From Pseudeuparius sepicola (Eukaryota > Arthropoda > Insecta > Coleoptera > Anthribidae): a DNA stretch of 64,000 bases. Of this stretch, positions 1-11,470 are shown one piece after another. Numbering within the stretch: position 1 is the first letter of the stretch; each line of letters starts with the position of its first letter. Both the position numbers and the translations under genes were made by a program. Where the stretch lies: NCBI GenBank assembly GCA_963920635.1, contig OY987300.1, positions 56,317,415 to 56,381,414 on the forward strand, in the 5' to 3' direction. The notes under the pieces are model-generated. The model did not search any database and was not told the origin of the DNA. It saw only the letters and a list, made by a program, of their open reading frames with translations.

Positions 1-430
1 TATAGACATATATTTTTAGTCGAAAATGGATTTGCTGTCTAAAGTTGGTTAGATAAGCTGACCTAATATGTAATTTGTAAGTATTTGTACAAAATAGATG
101 TCTCAAAGACCTGCTTGCATGCTTAGTCCATGGATAGCAAAAGTATCAAAGCATCTAATATATACTATATTATCTTAAGTATCTATTACGAATATTTTTT
201 TGTATACCTACCTATAGTAAGTATCACAATAATTATTTTAGGAGAATTGTAATTGCTAACAGTCTGTATTTTTTCTTTACATGTATTATTTTTAAAACTT
301 CTCCGTACCTATATTTTCTGCTCTCAATACTTAAGTCACATAATATTGCATATTCAATGAATCATCAAGAAGTATATAGATAACTATAATAAGTATAGCC
401 ACAATGTTTAGAAAATTCTCTCTTTCACCT
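1..430. other. AT-rich stretch, no gene seen
   Basis: No open frame, splice-bounded exon, RNA gene or transposon end was seen here. The stretch is AT-rich with scattered TAGGTA/TACCTA words of the kind found all over the window. Confidence 0.5.
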
Positions 431-439
431 TCAACGTAT

Positions 440-985
440 GCCCTGCAATGTTCGATTTCGATAAATACGGAACCGGGAGCGGGAACGGGCAGGCTAGCGA
501 GCCAGCTCTCTCCGCGTCCGCGTGGTGGGGGTAAACAGCATCGCTGTGTGACGTCATAAACTGGTACCGCCTTTGCAGGGGTTATGGGCGGGAAATAAAC
601 GAAATTTATGATGTGCTATTTAACTGCTATCTGCCGGCAGTGTAACGAACCATGTGGAGGCCATTACGACTTCGCTATTGGTTAGACCGGCCGCGCGAAG
701 TGCATCGGACGTCGCTTACCGGGCCCTCTCGCCTGCGCCGAGCGAAACGGAAAGCGAGCGCACGTCTGTGATGAGGCGCAAAATCGATTAAGAATCACTT
801 AGCCGGAGAAAGTTACGACGCACGTTTATGTTGCCGCTTCCTTTTATTGTTCGCCGTAGCCGGCGACGGGGATCTAAACAGTAGCGGGATTACAGGGCGG
901 CGGTTTGCGGCGCGGGATATTTGAGATCGCAGTAAGCCGCCGCGTCGGCACGGGAATAGGGGAGCTCGTCTCAAAAATTACCTCG
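440..985 (+). promoter_or_regulatory. CpG-rich island, candidate promoter or 5' exon
   Basis: GC and CpG content rise sharply here against the AT-rich surroundings, with many CG dinucleotides and short GC-box-like words such as GGGCGGG near 588. A splice-donor-like GCA|GTAAGC lies at 931/932, and the candidate exon at 1999-2103 starts about 1 kb downstream behind an acceptor-like sequence. A transcription start with a non-coding first exon would explain this, but no clear TATA box or initiator was found. A CpG-rich enhancer or a fragment of an old repeat would also fit. The promoter reading is inference. Confidence 0.3.
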
Positions 986-1654
986 AGCAAAAATTACCCA
1001 AATTTTTATTAGTTATGGGTGTTTATTTATGGGCAGATAATATCTGCCACGATCCCCGCGGTTTATTTAAGGAATTTCAATTCGCAAGCACGCAGAAAAC
1101 TTGCTGAAGTATGTTTAGTTTTGGGCTTTTTAAAAAACGTTTTTCCATAGAAATAACCTTCGTAAAAGTCATAAATTCGTTGTTAGCGACAGTTATTGCT
1201 CATCCATCATTGCATAATATACATATACCTTTTAATTTAGACTAAGAAAATAGTCTAGGAACCAAAAACTCATTTTATTTAACAAATGTATATTTATTTT
1301 TCCCTTATTTTTCATTAACTAAATTATAAGTAAAATTGATGAAATTACCATTGCAGAATATGAGGATCAGATCAGGTTTTTTGTCTAACTTCTAATTATA
1401 ATTTGTTCTAAGTAGGTATTTGGTTAAAAACTAAAACTTATTTGAAATGATACCTAATACTTATTATTGTATGTTATGGTTGGGTAGTTTATACCATTAA
1501 CTGTGGGCGGCCTTCTGAAAAATCCGCTAGCGCCATTAAAATTATCTTTATGGCGCAGGTAACAGCATTGTTTGTCGGGAGAGTAAAGAAAAAAGATTTT
1601 TATGTGACATTTTGTAGTAGTAAAGCATTCAACCGCTCTCGTAGTAGGTAGTTG

Positions 1655-1890
1655 CAATAAAAAGGCCGTTAAAGCGACTTTTACTGCAGTTAAAACTGTA
1701 AAAGTGCGTCCGAATAGCCAAATAAAACAGGAGCTCTCCTAGGCGCGTGCCGCAATCATCAAACCCGCTGTTTATGAGATGATAATAATAAAGCCCAGAT
1801 TAAGCTGATCGTTAAATAAGTTTAGAGGCGCATAAACGCCAATTTTATGCTTGTCGTGTTTTATGGGTTAATTCATTGATAATATACCTG
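1655..1890. promoter_or_regulatory. Candidate cis-regulatory block rich in TTTATG words
   Basis: About 230 bp of more balanced base composition than its flanks. It holds several TTTATG/CATAAA-type words (near 1770, 1832, 1843 and 1860), plus AATAAAACAGG and GCTGATCGTTAAATAA. Clusters of such words resemble posterior-homeodomain or Caudal-type sites, which is general knowledge of those motifs and not proof of binding. No coding frame or repeat structure explains the block. Conservation in a related species would be the test. Confidence 0.2.
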
Positions 1891-1998
1891 ACCTTTTTTA
1901 AATTATGCCGCACATAACATTTTTATTTGAGGGGAGTTTTATTGTGCGTTGTTTGGTGCCGTACCGTAACCGTTGCCATTCATAATTTCGTTTTACAG

Positions 1999-2103
1999 CT
2001 GGCGGCGGGCGTTTGAAGCAGCGCGGCACTCTAGGCGTGGCCATCTACCGGCCGGAGGACGCACCGAGTGCCGCGTCGAGGTTTGCGGCGCCGAGGTTGA
2101 CCG
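1999..2103 (+). CDS. Candidate short host exon (unidentified)
   Basis: A GC-rich 105-nt segment is preceded by a pyrimidine-rich acceptor (TTTCGTTTTACAG) and followed by a good donor (GACCG|GTGAGT). Two of the three forward frames are open throughout; one includes the residues GVAIYRPEDAP and the other ends CRVEVCGAEVDR. The length is a multiple of three, so the exon could be skipped without a frame change. I do not recognise either peptide. It may be an alternative coding exon, a 5' non-coding exon joined to the CpG island upstream, or a chance pairing of splice-like sites. Confidence 0.3.
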
Positions 2104-2496
2104 GTGAGTCCATGCTAATTTCGTCCGCCGCTTTAAAGATGTCACTGGGATTTCACAGAGTAGGATCCTGTTGCCGACGGGGCCGTGGAATTGGTTAGGA
2201 ATCTGTGCAACTTGAGAGTGCTCGCCTGGCGTGATCTGGCTAAAGTTTGTTGCTTGTGAAGTGTCTCGAAAATATTTTATGATTTCACTGCCGATTTTTG
2301 TAACGGCTGAGAATTTATCTAATGCGAATTTAAACCGGTTTGAACTGCTGCATTTTATTATAATAGCTTAGTAGGTTTCCTATCTATAGGTACCTATTTA
2401 CATATTATTAGGAGCAGATTTCTTATACCTAATATGAATAGAAAACTCATACACTGTAGATACGCACACCTATTATGCCTATGATGATTCAAAACT

Positions 2497-2869
2497 CAGT
2501 GCACAAATTTTAATGACGTATTTTTGAAACCAAAATAGGTCCTTTTTTCCTATAAACATATGTGTCCTAAAATGCATCCCCTACGACCAAAAAAAAATTA
2601 ACCCCCCCCTAATCCCTCTCAAAAATTCAGTTTACGTCATTTCTGAAACAAAAATTTAATAAAACCCACCAAAAACAGCTGCATGCAAATTTTCAGGAAA
2701 TTCGTTGCACAACTTTACTGTTGCCGTAGTTCAAAATACTTACCTAATCGATTTTTTCGTGAAACTTTGAAGGGTTATTGGTCAGAGGGGTGCATTTTAG
2801 GACACATGTTTATAGGGAAAAAAGGTCTTATTTTGGTCTCAAAAATACGTTGTTAAAATTTGTGTACAG
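2497..2869. repeat. Fold-back (inverted-repeat) element, ~370 bp
   Basis: The left part (CAGTGCACAAATTTTAATGA onward, through the word TGTCCTAAAATGCATCCCC) reappears inverted in the right part (GGGGTGCATTTTAGGACACA ... AAAATTTGTGTACAG). Arms are about 100 bp around a central region. It is non-coding and consistent with a miniature inverted-repeat element. No target duplication is clear, so the superfamily is not assigned. Confidence 0.7.
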
Positions 2870-3156
2870 TTTTAATTTATATAGGAAAATTCCATTCACT
2901 ACAACAAACTACGCAGGGACGGAGATATCTACTCTTGTTCGGGATAAAACTCTAAAGATAAAGATAGCCGATATCATAGGCAAAGAAATTAATTAAACAT
3001 AAAAAAATGAGATAATAAGGTTCAGTTGTAGAGTACCCTAAATTGTGTTTGTTTACACAATACTCCAAATTAGGAGTACTCCAGAAGCAACTGAATGCTT
3101 GTGCACAGGATGACATAATGGAAAAAAAAAACTAGGTACCCAAAGTCAGGTTTGGC

Positions 3157-4231
3157 TAGATATGGGCAACGGAAACTTTCCAAGTCGGGAAAGTTTCCGT
3201 TTTTGGAAACTTTTCGGGAAGAAACTTTGAAGGTACAGGAAACTTTCCCTGAAAGTGTCCGAAACATTCCCGGGAAACTTTCCGGGAATTTATGTAGAAA
3301 TTTTAAATTTGCCGTCATAAATGCCTGGCCAAGATACATGACATAACCTAAAAAATACAAAAAGGAACAAAGAAGAATCATGAACTGTGCTATAGACCCC
3401 AGATCAAATATATTTTATTATATTTTTTTATTAGACTTTTTGACTTCTGAAATTTAATAAGTTTAAATTAAATTAAACTAGATACCTAAATAATGATAAT
3501 ATGAACAATATGTGAATTTATTATTCTTCATATTTGGTTTTATCTTTTATCCTTATGTTTTATTTTTACTTTTGTACAGGGTGTCACAATTAAGATGTTA
3601 CGAGCGATTATCTCGGTAATTTTTAAGATACATTGGTGGTTCAAAAACTAAACTTGTGTAGTTTTTGTTTTTTTCCAAGGAATTGAATGCCGCCAAGAAA
3701 AAACAGTTTAATTTCAAACAAAAAAGTTATCGCCAAATAACCGTTTTTTTTTAATTAAGATGGAGATTTTATTGCAATTTAAGTGAATAAAAAATCTGCG
3801 CAACCCGGTTGCATATCACTTTTGGTTTACCGGGAGTAATGTTTTTTTTTTGTCCCAGCTAAGTCTACAAAAAAATAAGTATTTTTTACCAAAAAAAACG
3901 TCACTTCTTACGTTTTTTACTGTAGGTAGTAATTAATTAATAGGTAATACTAATAATTTAAAATCTGAAAGTGGAAATTTGAATTATGACCATGAAATAC
4001 GAATTACAAAGCAAAACTTTTACATTTTGTGATATTATACCTTTTCTACAATATCTTTAGCAAATTTCACTTAAAATATGACATATTTGGTATTTTTGGA
4101 AAGCTCTAAGTGTGACTAAGTAAAGTAAACAATGAAAAAAAAAAGAAAATTGGAGACTTTCTGAAAGTTTCGGAACTTTTGGTCGGAAACTTTCCGGTAA
4201 TTTTCGTAAAGAGGGAACTTTCCCATCTCTA
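3157..4231. mobile_element. Non-autonomous hAT-like element with 8-bp target duplication
   Basis: The element starts TAGATATGGGCAAC and ends in the inverse of TAGAGATGGGAAAG, a terminal form typical of hAT transposons. It is flanked by GGTTTGGC (3149-3156) and GGTTTGAC (4232-4239), an 8-bp duplication with one mismatch, the length expected for hAT. Both ends are packed with GGAAACTTTCC/TTTCCGGGAAA palindromic words. No transposase frame is present, so it would need a partner transposase. A mariner-like terminus (TA|CAGGGTGTCAC at 3577) lies inside and may mark a nested insertion. Confidence 0.8.
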
Positions 4232-4271
4232 GGTTTGACCAAGAGTTAATACTTTTGACTATATAGGTATA

Positions 4272-5127
4272 CAGCGTGTCCCGCTCTGATGTCCGGAAGA
4301 AGGAAACAGTTTTTATTCGTGGGTTTACGACAAAAAGTCACTCTTTATAAAAACTTCTGCTTGTTCCAAAACGCCCAAAACTGTAAAATATTTTTGATTT
4401 TGTTAGTCGCCAAGAGTAAAGGACCGTTGTTTTTGACAATATCGAAAAATATTATCAAGGTTGTCGTTTAGAATCCACAGGGGGTTACAAATTTGAGGTT
4501 TCAGCAATTTATGTTAATTTTTTTTTAACAAGGCGGGTAGGTAATTTGTTTCTGCCGCTTTATTTGATATTTGCAGAATTTATACAATAATAAATTTTTT
4601 CAATGCTATTATGTCAAATTATTGCTAACAATATGGAAAATTTACTTAAGCAAGCAATAATGTTATTAAAATTTACAAAAGTAAATTTCACTCAAATTTA
4701 TTATTACCTTCAACTTCTGCACAAATTTCAAATCTTCTAATAAATTCTCTATACACATTTTGTATTTCATGTAGAGGAATAAGTGTCCACATTATTATCA
4801 AGGTTCAGCATAAACTTTTTGTTTCAGGCCTTGTTAAAAAAAATTCAACATAAATTGCTGAAACCTCAAATTTTTAACCCCCTGTGGATTCTAAATGACA
4901 TCCTTGATAAATTGTTCGATATTGTCAAAAACAACGGTCCTTTACTCTTGGCGACTAACAAAATTCTTCTAAATTTTTCGAAATACTGAACACACTGTAT
5001 AAAAAATCAAAAATATTTTTAACAGTTTTTTGGGACAAGCAGGAGTTTCAATAAAGAGTGGCTTTTTGTCGTAAACCCACGAATAAATAACTTTTCCCTC
5101 TTCCGGACATCAGAGCGGGACACGCTG
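4272..5127. mobile_element. TA-flanked fold-back element, 856 bp (mariner-type ends)
   Basis: Begins CAGCGTGTCCCGCTCTGATG and ends with its inverse, flanked on both sides by TA (4270-4271 and 5128-5129). The inverted arms continue well past the ends: the segment around 4310-4370 (GTTTACGACAAAAAGTCAC) recurs inverted near 5050-5090, and another pair (ACAACGGTCCTTTACTCTTG) lies nearer the centre. No transposase frame. TA flanks and this end type fit a Tc1/mariner-derived fold-back. Confidence 0.8.
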
Positions 5128-5133
5128 TATATA

Positions 5134-5779
5134 CAGCGTGATCAGTTAAGGGCGGACCTCTTCAATTTCTCGGGAACTATGCAAGCTAGAAATTTGCGGT
5201 AAAAAAATTGTTAATAAAAGTTTCCCAAATAATTTCAATCAAAATGTTTTCAAGTTCCTTCGTTTGCCACCAGGGGGCGAATTCACCATGTTGTTGTATA
5301 AAACTGTTTTTTCTCCACAAATCGCCTACCTTATCTGGATCTGAAATAGTATTTTTAGAACCTCCCTAAAATTCTCTACAATTTTTGTTAAAACAATTTT
5401 TTCGTGGTTGCTACGGCAACAGCGCTACGAAGGAAAGCGGTGTTAAAAATTCAAGACGTCATATCTCACAGAATTCAGCAAACTATAGCTCATATTAAAG
5501 AGTGTTTTAAGGAGAATTTACCGCCCTTTTGACATAGACAAATTAATAAGTATGTTCAACGCAAGGGGGCGCCATTGCCATTCAAAAATGTCCATATTTG
5601 TTCTATTTTCTCAAAAATTTCAAATGGTGAATTCGCCCCCTGGCGGCAAACAAAGAAACTTGAAAACATTTTCATTGAAATTATTTGGGTCACATTTATT
5701 AACAATTTTTTTACCGCATCTTTCTAACTTGCATAGTTCCCGAGAAATGGCAGAGGGCCGCCCTTAACTGATCCCGCTG
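5134..5779. mobile_element. TA-flanked fold-back element, 646 bp
   Basis: Starts CAGCGTGATCAGTTAAGGGC and ends with the inverse (GCCCTTAACTGATCCCGCTG), with TA at 5132-5133 and 5780-5781. Long arms include a pair near 5255-5290 and 5630-5665 around GCCCCCTGGTGGCAAACGAA-like sequence. It lies only 6 bp from the element at 4272-5127 and shares its first seven bases, but the arms differ, so it is a distinct family. Non-coding. Confidence 0.8.
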
Positions 5780-5784
5780 TATAT

Positions 5785-6495
5785 ATATATCTGATTGAAT
5801 TGAATTCGATTCGCGCTAAATCGTCTGCTGTTTAATTAATTTTTAATTTTTGCTTAATTCATTTAGATACTAATATCCAATGCAAGAAGAGTAGCAATTT
5901 TACCTCAACTTCGAAATATAAAAAACATCACTATCAGCCTTGCAATACTAAAAATAGGCGAACGAGCTATAGGTACATAGGGCTGCTATTTTCCCGATAC
6001 ATAGAACTAGGATCTCATTAAAACATTAAACAAATCGTAAATGCATTAGATTCATATATTTATAGTAATGTAGACAGATAAAGTGCCATAGCCTTGAATC
6101 GAATCCGATGTTCCTAAAATATGATATACCCACTTACCCTAACTTTCTTTGGTCACCAAGTCATCTGTCATATTATAGCGTTACGTTACCTGAACTTATA
6201 ATTCCACGTGATGCACTGATACCACATACAAATTAATAACTTATTTTATTCACTCCACTACAGAAAGTTACAAATATGCTACGCACTTTAAGTCGGCGAT
6301 ATTTTGAATCGAACTGACTTCGTACAGTCAACAGTCAGTACGTATACTTTCTATTTACGACAATAAATTTTTAAAGGGTCATTCAAAAGGGTTTTACGAG
6401 AGACTTTTTATAAGCTCTTTATTGGGGTTGAATTTTACAACTTTCTCTTTCCGCTCTCTCTAAAGTTTCTGGTGTTAAGGGGACCAGACCTATAA
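5785..6495. other. No gene or repeat recognised
   Basis: AT-rich sequence with no convincing frame, transposon end or RNA. The first 80 bp contain AATTAATTTTTAATTTTTGC-type homeobox-like words, which are too common in AT-rich DNA to support a call. Confidence 0.4.
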
Positions 6496-6500
6496 CAGGT

Positions 6501-6523
6501 ATTTATTTATTTATTTATTTATA
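6501..6523. repeat. (ATTT)n microsatellite
   Basis: About five to six uninterrupted ATTT units. Tails of this form end some LINE copies, including the one at the right edge of this window, so this could be the tail of a lost LINE. No coding remnant was found beside it. Confidence 0.8.
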
Positions 6524-7439
6524 AGTAAACTGTCTTACAGGAAAAAATCGAATGAAAAGACAAGATAAAACAAATTAAATACAAATATTTGTAATATGCG
6601 AGCAATTTATACAATAAAGACAAAAAAAGAAAGCGCAAATGCATAACAAACGTAAACATTAAAAAGAAAAGAAAAATCTTCGCTGTTGCAATGCAATATG
6701 TCAAACTTGTGCACATTATTCATTTGATAGAGTGATTCTGCACATTTGTTTATCTGAACAATCAACACTGCCGCTAAGAACCCAAAATAACAAAATCTGG
6801 GAAAAAATATTGTCGTCTGACTTCCAGTGAGGAAATTTGTCTAGCAAAATTTCTTGTGGGAATCCTTGCGGAGGATATCAACCATCCAACCTAAATGTAA
6901 GCAGTTTGAGGAACCTATATAGGCTGAATTCTCTCCATCTACATGAACAGCATAACCCGGTGCCCAAATTATGGAAACCTAGACTTAACAAATGTAAAGT
7001 ACAACGTCTTAATTAAAAGACGAATAGATGTTTCGGGTTTCTACCCTTATAGGGTGCATAGGGTACAAAAAAGTAATTCTATACCGTAGTGTTTTGCAAT
7101 CGGTTGGTAACGTGTCCCAAAATTCAAGTTCAAATTTCTAGAAAAAAATCAAAACCAATTTTTTTGTCCCTCTTAAGGCTGGAATAACTTTGCAGCGAGC
7201 CTTAAATGAAGCATTTTATAAGACAGACCCCCCCTTAAAACCACCTGTAGAAACACTTATACTAAATACCCAAATAGGTATTTGCACTGTATTACGGAAC
7301 ACCCTGTATATTTCTAGCAGCTGCTGTATAATATAGTATCTGGCGTTGTCAGCACAGATAAAATAAGGTTAAACTTCGCCGTGTTAATAGCTACTGCGAC
7401 TTGAAGAAAAATTGCATATATTTTCTATATCTGCATTAC

Positions 7440-7680
7440 CTAATAACAACCGCAAATAGCTCTATCTCTAAAAATCAATAGGTATATAATGTGTGTGATC
7501 CGCAAAAGACTGTGCTGAAATAATTAACACAAGCTGGTAGGCCTGCAGTGTATAAAAGGAACAGGAGTGGTCCCAGAACAGAGCCTTGGGGCACACCTTG
7601 GAGAATATTCTGACCATTTGATTCCCAAAGAGGGAATACTTTTTTGTTTATGGATTTATGAAAAAAAAGTTATTCATCAT
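7440..7680 (-). pseudogene. LINE reverse transcriptase fragment (degenerate)
   Basis: On the minus strand, 7550-7600 reads GVPQGSVLGPLLFLLYT, the conserved block before the catalytic motif in non-LTR reverse transcriptases. About 60 bp further, in another frame, it reads SFADHTHYI where FADDT is expected, so the second catalytic Asp is changed and a frameshift lies between. Only about 60-80 residues remain. It is a dead scrap of a jockey/CR1/RTE-like LINE and does not belong to the intact LINE at the right edge, whose matching block differs in sequence. Confidence 0.75.
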
Positions 7681-7684
7681 AAAA

Positions 7685-10135
7685 ACTTCTGCTTGTGCTC
7701 AAACGAACCAAAAGCATCCTATTTTGTCAGCTTAATATACCGGGTGTTCTAAAGTTACTTTGTTCTTACCTTTTTTCATATTCTAAATTCTAAAATTAAA
7801 TTGCCCGAGCTGTACTTCCCAAAATTTTTACTATTTAGAAAATAAATATTTTTATTAATTAATATACAGGTTATCCCTTAAAAGGTTTTCATTATTTATC
7901 TAATTTATTTTCCATTTTCGATTTTAGAAAAAAGAGAGTTCTAATTAAAAATTAAATGCTACGAAATCTCCTACAATCATGCATGATTATATCAATATGT
8001 ACAGGTCGTCATACAACTTTTTTACATTTTGAATTTTCCAGAAAATTACAATTATTACAGAATGGGTTTTTTCTTTCTACAGTTTTCCTCTCGTAATCGC
8101 CGTTTAGTGATTATTGAACTGTAAAGGAAAATTAAACCAAGCTACGCCCCTCGGAAATCCATAAAAGATAAAACATTTATTTCAAAAAGAAATTTTAAAA
8201 TTGATTTAGGACTTTTCCACGAATTAACAAAAAAAAGTACAAAAATACAGGTCCTCCCATCCGAATTCGCAAAGTTTATTAGGATTCGAGCATCTCCTAC
8301 AATGGACTAGTATGATTAAATTTTAAAAATTAATTTGATGTTTGCAATGGTGAACTACAGTCATCTAGTTCCCTAAAAGCCCCTTGTCCAAGATAAATAT
8401 CCACAATCTTAGAAATTTGAAAATACCTTAATATATTTAAGGTAGTAGTAATCTTCTTTACCGACATCATAATATATCCGTGGGTCTGTCTCAAAACCGC
8501 GTGCGGAAACTTCAGGGTGGTTAGTGATTTGTGGGCTGACAGTATGACAGCATGAAGCATGACAGCTTAAAGTATAATTTTCTGCTATCTGCTGGATGAG
8601 ACTGGATTCAAAAATAAAACTGCTTGCTTCAAGTGTCCCTGTTGTTACATACCAAGACCTGGAGGGTAGGTACCTAGGTACCCATTAATACTTTTTATAA
8701 ATAAATATTGTAAGCACTTAAATCCCACCGTATTTCCGTATACATATTTTGTTCATTTGAAAACATATTTTCCTTTTAGTGCTTGTGAAAGTGGCCTTTT
8801 GAAGTTTAATAACAATAATAAGCTGCAGAAAGTAGGTATGGAGTAGAGTTTTGAAAATGCTTATTCCAACTATCCTCCCATTTTGGTGACTGTTGCACTG
8901 ATATTATATAAACAATTTAGATCTATTTTCACCAGAAAATAGAACAATAAAAGTACAAGGTTGGGTAAATTGATATATTTTTAATATTATATTAGCTAGT
9001 AAATATTCTTGCTTACAAGTTATGTAAATATAGACATTTGCCATGATACTAAGTATCATGGATATCTGATCTCTCTATTTACGTATTTTTCCTCTTCATT
9101 GTGTTCTTCCTTGACAAATTCTTGGTTTTTAAAATTCTTCTTTTCCTCTTTTGAAATTTGGGATGCTAGTTTTGGTAAAAAAAATATGGGGCAGAACGTC
9201 AGGTTAATCGAAGGCGAATACGTGGACCTTGTAAGAATTTTCCCCAATTCATTGTGTTTTCTTCAAGCTGGGTAGGAAAAAAATTATATTGCAATACAAT
9301 TATAGCTTGGTATTTAAATAAGTACTTACATTAAATGGTAGTTATTTCGCATTCGCTATGCATTATTGGCTTGATACAGCAAACATCACAAAAAAAACAG
9401 AACACCAATCACTATACCATCTTCAGCAGAGGAATCTTGGAAGTATCTGGTATCTAAATATATCAACCAGATTTTATACCTATAATAGACATTTGTATAT
9501 ATTTCCTACCTACCTACATTATAAATATTACATACCTATATATTATTTTGGTCAGCAGATAAATAAGGTCATTTTTGGTTTTAGTAGATATAGATAATAA
9601 TAAAAACTCGTTATAACGTTAAAACTAAAATCTCAAAATTAAAACTATTTCAGTTTGAAATGTTTGAAGTTTGAAGTATACCAAGGATAAGTAGTTAGGT
9701 TAGATTTGTAAAAAATCGACAATTCACAAATAATAACAAGGAAGATTGTGTGAACTTAGCTACAGAGGACTTTCAGCATATCGACTCTATATAGCGCCAT
9801 CTTTTGAGAGCAAAAGGAGCAATACTTTAAAATTTTGGATTATTTTTTATTTAAAAACTAAGAGGAACTGGCAAAAATGAAATATGCCACGGGAGTCTAC
9901 TAAACTTCTATTATCCGCCTGCATGCAGTTTTCTAAATGACCAGACTAGCCCATTGTCGAAGATTTTATTGTGTTTAATTTTCATTTTAAACTTTTTTCT
10001 TAACACTGAAAATAATTTGTTTGTACCATTGAAGATGGGTTTCCCATACCAAATAACAAAGTTGCACATAATATATGGGACGAGCTATGTGTAAGGTAAT
10101 CTCCTACAAGAACTGTAGAATAGTTCCTACCATTT
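7685..10135. other. AT-rich intergenic stretch, single transposon-like ends only
   Basis: No gene recognised. A terminus-like TA|CCGGGTGTTC lies near 7739 without a clear partner. Short similar segments (CTCCTACAAT near 7968 and 8293) hint at decayed repeats. The ORFs here have no recognisable composition or motif. Confidence 0.4.
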
Positions 10136-10140
10136 AACTG

Positions 10141-11075
10141 TTACTTGAAAATTTTTCGAGAATCGAAAATAAACGAGGAAAATAATGAAAATACATTACG
10201 AAAACCACCAAGTTTGCAACAAATTATTATTAGATTTTTTGAAAATCTAATTTCATTATACTTTGGCGTTTGTTTTGGGTACACTATTACGCCTAAAGAG
10301 AGTTGTGACGTCACAACCCATGCCAGTCAAATATGTCATTTAAAATTAAAAATTGAGATAAGTCGAGTTTGCCTTGGAAATATCGGAAAAAGTTATTAAG
10401 AAAATGCATTCGTATTGTATTATTAATTGTGAACATATGCCAATTTTTAGAAAGATATCGGAATATATTTTATTCCTTGATATTCTTGGACTTGCAATAA
10501 TTGAAACCACAAAATTCAATACAAAACTGTACCTTATCATTTTGTTTCACTGAATTCCAAAATGTGGATGTGTTTTGTGTAAAAATATTGCAACACTGGC
10601 CCAGGGAATGAACTTAGCTTAAAATTAAAGAGTCTTTGCACCCATATTGCCTTGTTAAAAGCAACCATTTTGAAAATCTTATTTTCCTCTTTAATTTTGC
10701 GTTTAAATTTATTTTCACTGTTATGATTTAGTAAGAGATCAACCAGTTAATAAGTGTCCTAGGTTATCTGCGGGAAAAAATACCGAGTTCCGATTTAAAA
10801 AGAAATAATAAATACAAAATCCTGATATCTTTCTGTTAATTGTCACATAGGCGCAATAACACAATATGAACACATTTTATTAATATAACTTGTTCCAATA
10901 TTTCCAAGGAAAACCCGATTTCTCCCACTTTTTAATTTTAAATGTCAAATTGGCATGGGCTGCGATGTCACGACCGAGGTGCAATAGTGTACCCAAAACA
11001 TGCACCAACATAGCCCAGAATAAAATTTTAAAAAATAAGGGAAAATTTTCCCATTTGGTACAAACTTTATGAATA
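10141..11075. repeat. Fold-back repeat (family B), full copy
   Basis: The segment near 10255-10395 (GGGTACACTATTACGCCTAA, the palindrome GTTGTGACGTCACAAC, then CCTTGGAAATATCGG) returns inverted at about 10886-11010, so the unit is a fold-back. The first ~520 bp recur almost unchanged at 14521-15046, with only a few substitutions and one 13-bp indel in the aligned part. That degree of identity suggests recent activity or duplication. Non-coding; superfamily unknown. Confidence 0.75.
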
Positions 11076-11139
11076 GCCCTGTATTCCTATAAGCATAGAG
11101 CATTTCTTTGTTTCCTGATAATAAGCACATCGAGCACCA

Positions 11140-11470
11140 ATTCTGGGATATAAGGTTCTGTTTTCACTCTGAATCTTAGACAAGGAATCCTTGTCTAAGC
11201 TCTGAATATTAAGATATCGATTTCCTACTGTGCTGCCCGCTTTGAGCCTACGCACCCTACTTTCGTGCGTGTACAAGGGCGACGCATTGTGTGCGGGAAA
11301 TCTCTTTTTATGTCCCCTACCCAGCACCATCTAGCAACGGGTCCCTAAACGTTTTGAGTATTCGTTAAAGTGGCCTCTAAAAACTGCCGGTCCCAGTAGG
11401 CCTATAAAACGACCCTTAGGCATAATCGAGGAAAGTGACGGCAGTATCGTATAGATGTCAGCTATAGTAA
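11140..11470. other. Balanced-composition block with a 25-nt palindrome
   Basis: More GC than its surroundings and no repeat partner elsewhere in the window. At 11175-11199 a perfect inverted repeat (12-bp arms CTTAGACAAGGA around one base) sits between two copies of CTCTGAAT. It may be a unique regulatory block or an old repeat fragment; nothing in it codes convincingly. Confidence 0.3.

Noticed and set aside
9009..9275. 88-codon plus-strand frame and its 63-codon opposite
   Set aside because: Hydrophobic AT-driven translation, open on both strands, no motif or context.
10145..10540. Small proteins encoded in repeat B (present again at 14525-14932)
   Set aside because: They recur only because the repeat recurs; frames are AT-rich, overlap on both strands and show no domain.
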